6,952 nucleotides of DNA from Legionella longbeachae (GTDB lineage Bacteria; Pseudomonadota; Gammaproteobacteria; Legionellales; Legionellaceae): positions 1 to 6,952 of the forward strand of contig JACPOX010000100.1 of NCBI GenBank assembly GCA_016191305.1, written 5' to 3'. A program made the translations under genes and the position numbers. Every line of letters begins with the position of its first letter. The stretch's first letter is position 1. Below are positions 1 through 5,738 of the stretch, piece by piece. Under the pieces are notes generated by a model. It searched no databases, was not told the origin of the DNA, and saw only the letters and a program-made list of their open reading frames with translations.

Positions 1-21
1 GTTGAGTTAATGCTCTTTTCA

Positions 22-37
22 TTAATAAAGAATGAAG
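22..37. repeat. Left copy of a 16-bp direct repeat
   Basis: The 16 bases TTAATAAAGAATGAAG occur here and again, identical and in the same orientation, at 4015-4030. Similarity extends leftwards with gaps: both copies are preceded by a GTTGA...TTAA...ATGCT...TTTTC context. The two copies enclose the His-rich gene, the integrase stump, the cupin gene, the IS630 fragment and the F-box/ankyrin gene. They could be ends of an old insertion or att-like repeats, or simply two copies of a dispersed element. Only the match itself is seen directly. Confidence 0.5.
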
Positions 38-98
38 GGTCTTTTCCAATTGCGGAGCACTAATAATCACGAACACAAAACCTTAACCATTAACATCC

Positions 99-125
99 TT
101 GAGAACGAATTAAACATCCTATAAT
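99..125 (+). promoter_or_regulatory. Putative sigma-70-type promoter of the His-rich gene
   Basis: A perfect -10 hexamer TATAAT lies at 120-125. A TTGAGA -35 candidate lies at 99-104 with a 15-bp spacer, which is shorter than the ideal 17. Transcription would start near 132, giving a leader of about 35 nt before the start codon at 167. The -10 is convincing and the -35 is approximate. Confidence 0.4.
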
Positions 126-166
126 ATCAAAGTGCTATTTGAAATTAATAACTTACAGGAGTTTTT

Positions 167-493
167 ATGAAAGGAATTTTAGGTTTTGCTATAACTGCAT
201 TGCTAGCTACTACTGTTAACGCAAATACTGTCCAAGATAATACTAATGATGCACATGTTTCTGCTAATCAACACATTACTCATCATGGAGATGTTCAGCA
301 AGCCCAACTACACCAACAAAAACATAAAGAAGAAATAATTTCTGCTCATCTGCATGATCATCTAGGGAATGTGAATCAAGCGAACCAACATGTTAAAGAT
401 CATAATGGTTCCCAAGTTGCTGCTCATAATCACGATCACCAATATGATGAAGCAAGTGCCGATGCTCATTCTCATGATCATGGTGTTTCTTAA
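167..493 (+). CDS. Small secreted histidine-rich repeat protein
   Basis: A 108-residue protein of unrecognised family. Residues 1-19 form a typical Sec signal peptide: Lys2, a hydrophobic core GILGFAITALLATT, and a V-N-A cleavage site before Asn20. The mature part is hydrophilic and carries 17 histidines, with no cysteine or tryptophan. The motif A-H-x-H-D-H occurs three times (residues 60-65, 86-91, 100-105), and residues 41-65 and 67-91 are two copies of one 26-residue unit. The start is supported by AGGAG at 157-161, five bases upstream of ATG. The composition suggests a periplasmic or exported protein that binds transition metals such as Zn, Ni or Cu, but this is inferred from histidine clustering and no fold was recognised. 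No metal transporter gene is adjacent. It appears monocistronic; the next frame downstream is an integrase remnant. Confidence 0.85.
   Translation: MKGILGFAITALLATTVNANTVQDNTNDAHVSANQHITHHGDVQQAQLHQQKHKEEIISAHLHDHLGNVNQANQHVKDHNGSQVAAHNHDHQYDEASADAHSHDHGVS
287..442 (+). repeat. Tandem 78-bp (26-residue) His-rich unit, two copies
   Basis: Residues 41-66 and 67-92 of the His-rich protein align without gaps as G-[DN]-V-x-Q-A-x-x-H-x-x-x-H...A-H-x-H-D-H-x. The DNA copies (287-364 and 365-442) have clearly diverged, so the duplication is not recent. A partial third unit ending in A-H-S-H-D-H follows at residues 93-105. Confidence 0.7.
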
Positions 494-515
494 CCATTAT
501 ATCATCTGGACCCCG

Positions 516-846
516 GTTAGGGGTTCTAAATATGTCCAGGAATATAAAAGAAAGCCTGCGAATCAGGATGAAATCAATCTGTACTGCCTGGTCGGAGAGG
601 CTTTATGCATGTGCAGCATTTAGAAGATGTGGTCTTCGTCATGCTTATGTGCAACGACGGTATAATGAGTTGACTAAGAGCTTTGATCTTAATGGGGCAA
701 GGGTAGTTTGCCCAATAGGTGGGGGAAAGCCATTCAAACAGCTTAAAGATCATAATAAAGCATGGGATCGTAAAGCACGGGAAATTATCAGTTGTGAGTT
801 AGGCCATTCGCGTTTAGCGATCACAAAGATCTATTGGGGAAAGTAA
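516..846 (+). pseudogene. C-terminal remnant of an Integrase_1-type tyrosine recombinase
   Basis: In the frame ending at the TAA of 844-846, the protein reads C-G-L-R-H-A-Y-V-Q-R-R-Y (from 628), then D-R-K-A-R-E-I-I-S-C-E-L-G-H-S-R-L-A-I-T-K-I-Y. This matches the C-terminal catalytic half of phage/ICE integrases of the Integrase_1 group: the HxxRH box, the LGH box and the nucleophilic tyrosine (codon 832-834). The first histidine of HxxR is a cysteine here. The N-terminal half with the first catalytic arginine is absent. Upstream homology (R-G-S-K-Y-V-Q-E-Y-K-R) sits in a different frame at about 520-560, so at least one frameshift separates the pieces. The gene is therefore dead. Full-length relatives run to a few hundred residues; about 100 remain. 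It marks an old integration event next to the cargo genes. Confidence 0.75.
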
Positions 847-996
847 GTGATTATGCAAAGTTACCTAAAAAAAATCAGTAAAATCATCGATCATTTTCAT
901 GATTACTTTACATAATATTTTAAAATTCAAAGTTGGAATCTATTAAAAACCTCATAAAGCGGATGATTTTCGTAGTTATTAAGCATTAAGCAGTTA

Positions 997-1025
997 TTGT
1001 CAGTGTATTTTGCTTTTGGTATTCT
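997..1025 (+). promoter_or_regulatory. Candidate promoter for the cupin gene
   Basis: TTGTCA at 997-1002 and TATTCT at 1020-1025 are separated by exactly 17 bp. Predicted transcription starts near 1032, leaving a leader of about 74 nt. The spacing is ideal, but the hexamers are imperfect and the surrounding DNA is AT-rich, so chance occurrence is possible. Confidence 0.35.
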
Positions 1026-1105
1026 CGCTGTAAATTTTGATAAACCTTAATGATCTATGAAGTTATTTACGAAGCTTATTTTTTTAATATTTAGGATTAA
1101 GTTCT

Positions 1106-1474
1106 ATGCTACACGCGGTTAAACCTATCCCTTACACCATATTACTTACAGACAAAGATGGTAATTCTTATTTTAAGGAAGCAACAGAAGAGTTAAACCC
1201 AGCTAAAGTAGGTTTTACTAGCCATATGATCCCCACACACAATGTTTTTTTTGGCAAGGGTCCTAATAAAGAGCAAGATTGGCATAACCCTGCTCAAAAG
1301 TTATTTATTATTATTTTATCTGGGGTTATGCAAATTGAAACAAGTCATGGTGAAATCAAAAATTTTAGCCCAGGTGATATATTGTTAGTGAAAGATCTAA
1401 CTGGTAAAGGCCATAAAACACGTACTCTTAATGGAGAATCAGTAAATTATCTCGCAATACCCTTAATTAAATAA
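1106..1474 (+). CDS. Single-domain cupin protein
   Basis: A complete 122-residue protein without a signal peptide or membrane segment, presumably cytosolic. Residues ~56-118 form a small beta-barrel cupin. Motif 1 is reduced to D-W-H-N-P-A-Q-K-L-F-I-I-I-L-S-G (His60, Gln64, Gly73). Motif 2 is F-S-P-G-D-I-L-L-V-K-D-L-T-G-K-G-H-K-T-R (Gly90-Asp91, His103). The classical HxH...E metal triad is incomplete: Gln64 stands where a metal ligand often lies. The protein therefore belongs with the small uncharacterised cupins ending in DxTGxGHxTR rather than with a known enzyme. An AGGA at 1093-1096, nine bases before ATG, supports the start. It stands alone, flanked by an integrase remnant and a transposase fragment. 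Substrate and role cannot be told from sequence. Confidence 0.85.
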   Translation: MLHAVKPIPYTILLTDKDGNSYFKEATEELNPAKVGFTSHMIPTHNVFFGKGPNKEQDWHNPAQKLFIIILSGVMQIETSHGEIKNFSPGDILLVKDLTGKGHKTRTLNGESVNYLAIPLIK

Positions 1475-1555
1475 AAGGTAACTCCCCAGCAATAAATTAT
1501 TTTCATGCAAATAACCCTGCAAAAGATTAGCTGTCTTATCCATAAGTGGGAATGG

Positions 1556-1743
1556 CTAGCATCTTATTGTGTGAGTAATGCGATTCATTTTTGCACTGAT
1601 ATTTCATCGATACTTTTTCCCTCAGAAGAAAGTAGTACGTAATAAGCTCGCTCTGCTGTATGTTTTCCTGTTCTTGCATTTCTTAACTTTAGTAATTCTT
1701 GTTTTTGTTCATCGCTTAAAACCGCTGTGATAGCTTTTGGCAT
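1556..1743 (-). pseudogene. N-terminal fragment of an IS630-family transposase
   Basis: Reading leftwards from the ATG at 1743-1741, the frame gives M-P-K-A-I-T-A-V-L-S-D-E-Q-K-Q-E-L-L-K-L, then A-E-R-A-Y-Y-V-L-L-S-S-E-G-K-S-I-D-E-I-S-V-Q-K and a stop at 1587-1585. This is the helix-turn-helix start of IS630/Tc1-type transposases, which normally exceed 300 residues. Skipping a base in the A-run at the stop restores M-N-R-I-T-H-T-I-R, matching the expected continuation up to a second stop at 1558-1556. No DDE domain follows, so the element is frameshifted and cut off on its left. At 52 codons the intact part is easily missed. The AGAAGG before the ATG directly abuts it. A T-rich stretch at 1744-1790 may include the IS end. 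Confidence 0.7.
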
Positions 1744-1879
1744 CCTTCTAACTCAACTACGACATAAAAAAAACACAATACACTATGTTTATGTTTTATA
1801 AAAAATTATGGATGGTTGCTTATAAAAAGACCATTGGTTTGTGGGGCAATCCGTCCTGTTGAGTATTAAAATATGTCTG

Positions 1880-1908
1880 TTGAAATATACGATTTGATCA
1901 TATATAAT
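1880..1908 (+). promoter_or_regulatory. Near-consensus promoter of the F-box/ankyrin gene
   Basis: TTGAAA at 1880-1885 and a perfect TATAAT at 1903-1908 are separated by exactly 17 bp. Transcription would start at about 1915, giving a leader of only ~23 nt before ATG at 1938. No PmrA-type or CpxR-type direct repeat, known to control some Legionella effectors, was seen upstream. The Shine-Dalgarno is weak: AGAG at about 1927-1930. Confidence 0.7.
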
Positions 1909-1937
1909 ACAAATCAGTTGTTTACTAGAGAAAAACT

Positions 1938-3503
1938 ATGCAAGATAAGATTTCAAAGCTGCCTACTGTTCTTTTAGAAAAAATTACTAAGTTCTTATCC
2001 ATTCAAGAGCTATTTCGTTTCATTCAAGTAAATAAAACAATCTACGAAATATTCAGAAAACATCCATCATTGCCAATTCAAAGTCAGCTTTCCGATCGAT
2101 TATGTGATCATGTTCGAGAGAAAGAGGATAAGTTATCTCCAAAAAGAGATATAATTATAGCAAAAAGAGATCTAATTATAGAAGAAATGCTTAGGTTTCG
2201 CCCAGAATTAATTTCTCTAGTTCATTATGATAAAAGTAAAAATGATCCAAATAAAAAATTTAGGTTTTTAAGTGGTTGGGAGGAGGTTTTGCTTAAAGCA
2301 GATATAAATATGGCCACTAAAATGCTTATGTGTTTACCTAAAAATGAAAAAGGTGAAAAAATAAAAGATGAATTGAGTGAGCAGTATCAAAATATAAAAG
2401 GGAAAAAAGAATTTGTAACATTTACCTTACATGATGCTTTTAGTTTAAAGGAAATTAATCAAGATTTAGTGAAAATTTTATTAAAAGGTAAAGTGGATGT
2501 TAATTCAAAAACCACTGAGGGTAGTACACCATTACAGCTTATTTGCGCTCGGGAAGAAGAAGTTCCACTGGATCTAGTGAAAATGTTAATAGAGCATAGA
2601 GCGGACGTTAATGCAGAAGATAAGGATGGAAATACGCCATTGCATATTGCTTGTGATCGAGAATGGTGGCAGAAAAAAGTAGACCGACAAGATTTAGTGA
2701 AATTTTTAATAGAGAATAGAGCGGACGTTAATGCGAAAAATGGGGATGGAAATACACCATTAAATATCGCTTGCTACGATAACACTGACGAAAAAGGACT
2801 GGATGTAGTCAAAATTTTAATAACAAATAAAGCGGATGTTAATACAGAAAATGAAAGTGGTAGTACACCATTAATAAGAGCATCGTATAACAATTACTCA
2901 TTTGATAACTTAGATATTATTAAATTTTTGTTGCAAAGCAATGCTGAGGTTAATGTTAGGAATAGTGATATGAGTTCGTCTTTCATGTTGTTTAGTACCT
3001 GGAGTTCTACAACAGAAATTATGTTTGATGGTTTAAAAACTTTCTTTGAATATAAAGCAGATATCAATATGAAAGATGGCACAGGCTATACGCCATTATT
3101 ATCGTTCTGTTCTGATAGTGCTACTTCCTGTGAAACCCTCCAATTTTTATTGGATAATAAAGCGGACGTGAATAGTAAAACTAAATATGAAGATACGGTA
3201 TTGCATAAGATTCTGTATAAACTAAAAAATAAAGAAGATTCTTATAAAACTCTTATTAAATTTAAATTATTACTTGATAATGGTGCAAGGGTGTTATTAG
3301 ATCAACCAAATAATGAAGGTAAGACTCCACTTGATTTACTAGATAATTTATTAGAAGAAAAAGAAAAGTTTCAAGATTTTCTTGAAGACATGTCGCTAAA
3401 AAAGTCTGTTTTAAATAATTCAATTGTTCTATTCAAGCCAACACAGACTAGCCTTACGAATAAGTCTACTAATTCAAGCTTGACATCATTGAATCCAAAT
3501 TAA
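1938..3503 (+). CDS. F-box and ankyrin-repeat protein, probable secreted effector
   Basis: A 521-residue eukaryotic-like protein. Residues 8-46 form an F-box (L-P-T-V-L-L-E-K-I-T-K-F-L-S-I-Q-E-L-F-R, then V-N-K-T-I-Y), the module that binds Skp1 in SCF ubiquitin ligases. Residues ~55-160 are charged and helical, with a short tandem repeat K-R-D-[IL]-I-I. From ~163 to 470 there are seven to eight ankyrin repeats recognisable by [NS]-T-P-L at their starts (196, 232, 272, 309, 384) and [KR]-A-D-V-N at their ends. Units are 35-43 residues rather than 33, because the loop between helices is enlarged. The C-terminal ~50 residues hold an E-rich stretch (E-E-K-E-K-F-Q-D-F-L-E-D) and a Ser/Thr/Asn-rich tail, consistent with a Dot/Icm translocation signal. 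There is no signal peptide or transmembrane helix, and no C-terminal CaaX box like that of Legionella AnkB. The likely role is to recruit a host protein through the ankyrins to host SCF for ubiquitination. Architecture is seen; translocation and target are inferred. Confidence 0.9.
   Translation: MQDKISKLPTVLLEKITKFLSIQELFRFIQVNKTIYEIFRKHPSLPIQSQLSDRLCDHVREKEDKLSPKRDIIIAKRDLIIEEMLRFRPELISLVHYDKSKNDPNKKFRFLSGWEEVLLKADINMATKMLMCLPKNEKGEKIKDELSEQYQNIKGKKEFVTFTLHDAFSLKEINQDLVKILLKGKVDVNSKTTEGSTPLQLICAREEEVPLDLVKMLIEHRADVNAEDKDGNTPLHIACDREWWQKKVDRQDLVKFLIENRADVNAKNGDGNTPLNIACYDNTDEKGLDVVKILITNKADVNTENESGSTPLIRASYNNYSFDNLDIIKFLLQSNAEVNVRNSDMSSSFMLFSTWSSTTEIMFDGLKTFFEYKADINMKDGTGYTPLLSFCSDSATSCETLQFLLDNKADVNSKTKYEDTVLHKILYKLKNKEDSYKTLIKFKLLLDNGARVLLDQPNNEGKTPLDLLDNLLEEKEKFQDFLEDMSLKKSVLNNSIVLFKPTQTSLTNKSTNSSLTSLNPN
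2141..2181 (+). repeat. 21-bp in-frame tandem duplication in the effector gene
   Basis: AAAAAGAGATATAATTATAG is followed one base later by the same sequence with a single A-to-C change, giving a 21-bp period. It encodes K-R-D-I-I-I-A / K-R-D-L-I-I-E (residues 69-82) in the helical linker between the F-box and the ankyrin domain. The near identity points to recent slippage duplication that kept the frame. Confidence 0.8.
2571..2776 (+). repeat. Two highly similar ankyrin units at 120-bp offset
   Basis: 2571-2656 and 2691-2776 align without gaps and share most bases, including an identical AGAGCGGACGTTAATGC block. Other ankyrin units of the same gene are much more diverged. The offset equals 40 codons, one enlarged ankyrin repeat, so the array appears to have grown by recent unit duplication. 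Confidence 0.75.
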
Positions 3504-3510
3504 GGGGTGA

Positions 3511-3696
3511 AAAAAGGGTCGTGATTCAAAAAATATTGCACAAGAAAGCATCATGCGCGGCATTTCCTTGGGTCAAGTTATGCTAAACACAGCAACAATC
3601 AATGTGGCTCCACCAAATGGTCATACCCTTCAGTCAGTTACACTCGACTTTATGAAAAATCCCCACCGCCGAATCCCCACGGCGGCCATTCACTGA
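3511..3696 (+). pseudogene. Possible gene remnant, unrecognised
   Basis: A 61-codon open stretch follows the TGA at 3508-3510 and ends at TGA 3694-3696. An ATG lies at 3553, but no good ribosome binding site precedes it. The protein reads M-R-G-I-S-L-G-Q-V-M-L-N-T-A-T-I-N-V-A-P, then ends K-N-P-H-R-R-I-P-T-A-A-I-H. Codons such as CGC, GGC, GCG and GCC are frequent, unlike the AT-rich effector gene just upstream, suggesting a different origin. I do not recognise the family. It may be the tail of a lost gene or a chance frame across a GC-rich patch. Confidence 0.25.
3666..3685 (-). repeat. GC-rich hairpin, terminator-like on the minus strand
   Basis: CCGCCG (3666-3671) and CGGCGG (3680-3685) form a perfect 6-bp stem around an 8-base loop. 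On the minus strand, the stem is followed by TGGGGATTTTT (3665-3655), which resembles a rho-independent terminator. The minus strand also shows GTGGGGATT twice. No minus-strand gene is visible immediately upstream of it, so its use is unclear. Confidence 0.35.
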
Positions 3697-4014
3697 ATTA
3701 TGTTGTGGTATATAAGTGCCATTCGGTTCAGGTCTTTCCTTTATCTTACAGGGAAAAGAATCTATTGAAATGAATTGTTAATTTTTTATTGTCTAGTGAT
3801 TTCCAGGTTGGTTGATCGATTTTATCTCCAATTATTTTAAAACCAACAAATTTAACTATTTGGCTATTAATGGAGCAGTGTTACCGCTATGGTAAAAGCG
3901 TTGGCCAAACATTTCATATTTCAATAGTATACGCATCAATTATGGTCAAGTTGGTGTCTTCAGGATTCTATACTAGTATCTGCAAAGTTGATTAATAGTA
4001 TGCTTTTTTCGCTT

Positions 4015-4030
4015 TTAATAAAGAATGAAG
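4015..4030. repeat. Right copy of the 16-bp direct repeat
   Basis: Identical to 22-37 (TTAATAAAGAATGAAG), in the same orientation, with related T-rich sequence on its left. It lies 36 bases before the -35 of the MerR-type promoter, so the regulator lies just outside the segment that the two copies enclose. Confidence 0.5.
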
Positions 4031-4065
4031 TCAAAACAGGCTAAAATTTAATGTGAAAATACCGG

Positions 4066-4096
4066 TTGACTTTAACCCTACGTCATCCTTTATCGT
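4066..4096 (+). promoter_or_regulatory. MerR-type promoter with 19-bp spacer
   Basis: TTGACT at 4066-4071 and TATCGT at 4091-4096 are separated by 19 bp. This overlong spacer is the hallmark of promoters that MerR-family proteins activate by DNA distortion. The spacer, beginning TTAACCCTACGTCATCC, is where a dimer would bind. The gene directly downstream is itself a MerR/TipAS-type regulator, so autoregulation is the natural reading. Confidence 0.75.
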
Positions 4097-4124
4097 GTGA
4101 TGGGTCAGTTAGAGGAATTTAAAA

Positions 4125-4885
4125 ATGCGATACACGGTAAACAAATTGGCAAAGCTCTCTGGAGTTAGTACACGCACCCTTCGTTTTATGACGAAATTGA
4201 TTTATTAAAACCCGCTTTTTATGGCGACAACCGCTATCGTTATTATGAAGAAGAGCAACTTTTGATGCTTCAACAAATTTTGTTTTTCCGTGAATTGGGT
4301 TTTCCTCTCAGTGACATACAGCGGATTATCAGTAGCGATGACTTCAATAAAATTGAAGCCTTGAATACTCATAAATCCATTCTTCAATCCAGTCTTGAGC
4401 GTACCGACACGCTCATCAAGACGATTGATAAAACTATTTCACATATAAGAGGAAAATTAATCATGCGTGATGTAGAAATGTATGATGGCTTTGATCCAAA
4501 CAAACAACAAGAACACGAAAAATACATGGTTAATACCGGTATAATTACTCAACAGCAAATTGATGAGAGTTGGAACAAGGTACGGCATTGGAAGAAAGAT
4601 AATTGGGAGCAATTTAAGCAAGAAGGCGAACAGTTAAATCAAGGGCTTGCTAAGGCGATGGGCAATCATCTTAAACCAGCTGATATAGAAGTTCAGGCTT
4701 TAATTCAAAGACATTATTCCTGGGTAAAAAACTTTTGGACTCCAACAAAAGAGAGTTACATGGGGCTGGCTCATATGTACCGAGATCATCCTGATTATCG
4801 AGAGTTTTATAATAGATATCATCCAAACTTGGTTGAATATTTAATCGAAGCCATGGAGGTATTTGCTGAACATAAACTCTCTTAA
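4125..4885 (+). pseudogene. MerR-family TipAS-like regulator, frameshifted in the HTH domain
   Basis: ATG at 4125, preceded by GAGGA at 4112-4116, opens M-R-Y-T-V-N-K-L-A-K-L-S-G-V-S-T-R-T-L-R-F, a perfect MerR winged-helix start. The frame is then lost and stops at 4206-4208 after 27 codons. From 4187 the next frame continues Y-D-E-I-D-L-L-K-P, exactly the expected continuation, so one T is missing from the T-run at 4184-4187. Repaired, the protein would have 253 residues: HTH and dimerisation helix (1-~115), then a TipAS antibiotic-recognition domain (~118-250) with Y-D-G-F-D-P, H-Y-S-W-V-K-N-F-W and H-P-N-L-V-E-Y-L. Such proteins sense thiopeptide-like or other drugs and activate their own promoter. 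The rest of the gene carries no further lesion, so the change is recent, or it is a sequencing error. Confidence 0.85.
4447..4465 (+). promoter_or_regulatory. Internal ribosome binding site and start for the TipAS-like domain
   Basis: AAGAGGA at 4447-4453 precedes an in-frame ATG at 4463-4465, which opens M-R-D-V-E-M-Y-D-G-F-D-P exactly at the border of the ligand-binding domain. Initiation here would yield a 140-residue stand-alone TipAS-like protein unaffected by the upstream frameshift. Streptomyces tipA is known to produce a short TipAS from an internal start in the same way. The spacing of about 10 bases is slightly long. Confidence 0.5.
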
Positions 4886-4892
4886 TAGTGAG

Positions 4893-4929
4893 ATCCTGCC
4901 ATGTGTTATCATGGCGGGATTAATTTTTC
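4893..4929 (+). terminator. Rho-independent terminator of the MerR-type gene
   Basis: ATCCTGCCATG (4893-4903) and CATGGCGGGAT (4910-4920) form an 11-bp stem with one G-U pair and a 6-base loop TGTTAT, followed by TAATTTTTC. It starts seven bases after the regulator's stop codon. On the minus strand no T-run follows, so it acts mainly for the plus strand. Confidence 0.9.
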
Positions 4930-5000
4930 AAGATTTACCGGTTATAATCATGAACAATAAGTTAGTCAATGATAATTTGTCTATTGTATGAAACGGGGGT

Positions 5001-5038
5001 ATGCGAACTGAGAATAATAGTTGAATTCCAGCTCGCAT
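5001..5038 (-). terminator. Inverted repeat just after the signal peptidase gene
   Basis: On the minus strand, ATGCGAGCTG (5038-5029) pairs with CAGTTCGCAT (5010-5001), with one G-U pair and an 18-base loop. It begins seven bases beyond the lepB stop codon. No T-run follows (ACCCCCGTTTC), so it is a weak terminator or an RNA 3'-end stabiliser rather than a classical intrinsic terminator. Confidence 0.35.
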
Positions 5039-5045
5039 TAAATAT

Positions 5046-5738
5046 CTAAATTAGCTGTTGAAGAAATCTCTCAAATCTAGGTTTATAAAAATCTTCTTTA
5101 TCCCAAGATACAATTACCCTTTTAGCTCTGCCAACTATTTGTTTGCGTGGAACAAAGCCAAAATATCGTGAGTCTGCACTATTATCCCGATTATCTCCTA
5201 GCATTAAAAATTGTCCTTTAGGAACCTGAATCGGACCAAAAGTTCGTAAAGCAGGTTGTGAAGGTAGTCCCATTACAGCATGGTCTCTTTTATCTAAAGA
5301 TTCTGTTGCAACTATTGCAAGAGGTTGTTCATCTTTTGGTAGGTTATATCGCAATGGCTGATTATGAGCTTTATAAGTTGTTTTATGTCCATTAATGATT
5401 AAGCTATTATTCTTCATTTCGATAACGTCCCCAGGGGTTCCTATCACTCTTTTTATCAGTCTTTGACCATCCCCAGGCTTATAGAATACGACTATTTCAC
5501 CTCGTTTAGGGTTGGACCATTGAGCCACGTGCTTTGTAGTGAATGGGACTTTAAGATCGTATGCTAACTTGTTTACTAAGATTAAATCCCCAACATAAAG
5601 GGTTGGCTCCATAGAACCTGATGGAATACGATTCCAATCCGCAATAGCGGATCGTCCAGCAAAAAGACAAAGAGCAAAAATAAAAAAATGAAACCACTCT
5701 TTAACTAATCGAGATGCTCTAGGTTTAAAATTAAACAT
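5046..5738 (-). CDS. lepB: Type I signal peptidase
   Basis: This membrane-bound serine protease cleaves signal peptides from Sec- and Tat-exported proteins on the outer face of the inner membrane. In the longest frame (start 5792, 248 residues), one membrane segment lies at ~33-51. The catalytic box I-P-S-G-S-M-E-P-T has nucleophile Ser60, R-L-I-K-R-V-I-G-T-P-G-D carries general base Lys114, and G-D-N-R-D-N-S-A-D-S-R is at 199-209. All catalytic boxes are intact. I prefer the start at 5738 (Met19, 230 residues): AGGA lies six bases upstream of it, whereas the 5792 ATG has only GGGG directly abutting. With one membrane segment it is shorter than E. coli LepB (324 residues, two segments). It resembles the compact accessory form that begins M-F-N-F-K-P and continues A-I-A-D-W-N. 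No rnc, lepA or acpS lies nearby, so it is probably a second, non-housekeeping copy. Confidence 0.92.
   Translation of the reverse strand: MFNFKPRASRLVKEWFHFFIFALCLFAGRSAIADWNRIPSGSMEPTLYVGDLILVNKLAYDLKVPFTTKHVAQWSNPKRGEIVVFYKPGDGQRLIKRVIGTPGDVIEMKNNSLIINGHKTTYKAHNQPLRYNLPKDEQPLAIVATESLDKRDHAVMGLPSQPALRTFGPIQVPKGQFLMLGDNRDNSADSRYFGFVPRKQIVGRAKRVIVSWDKEDFYKPRFERFLQQLI

Larger units (their letters stand above)
3504..4065. other. Long stretch without an intact gene
   Basis: Between the effector stop and the regulator promoter there is no convincing complete gene. The first ~190 bases are GC-richer than the surroundings and include an open plus-strand frame (3511-3696) and a GC-rich hairpin. The rest is AT-rich. 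A minus-strand frame without a start codon (3880-3746, 44 codons, ending in H-F-N-R-F-F-S-L) looks protein-like but is unrecognised and may be chance. The right copy of the 16-bp repeat lies at 4015. No clear terminator follows the effector gene. Confidence 0.5.

Noticed and set aside
390..515. Alternative plus frame within the His-rich gene
   Set aside because: It overlaps the well-supported secreted protein. Only its downstream part, after about 516, shows integrase-like residues, and that part is listed with the integrase remnant.
510..524. Small hairpin ACCCC-GGTTA-GGGGT after the His-rich gene
   Set aside because: The stem is only 5 bp and no T-run follows. It lies at the edge of the integrase remnant, so it was not called a terminator.
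870..920. Near-palindrome around ATCGAT with flanking GTAAAATCAT/ATGATT...TTAC
   Set aside because: AT-rich imperfect pairing in AT-rich DNA, with no T-run and no evidence for an attachment site or terminator.
2894..3082. 62-codon minus-strand open frame inside the ankyrin gene
   Set aside because: It lies wholly within the strongly supported effector gene, lacks recognisable motifs and is a shadow of the opposite strand.
3746..3880. 44-codon minus-strand frame with protein-like composition
   Set aside because: It has no start codon, no recognised family and AT-rich composition; a chance frame cannot be excluded.
4205..4387. 60-codon minus-strand open frame opposite the MerR-type gene
   Set aside because: It overlaps conserved MerR coding sequence on the other strand and has no family resemblance.
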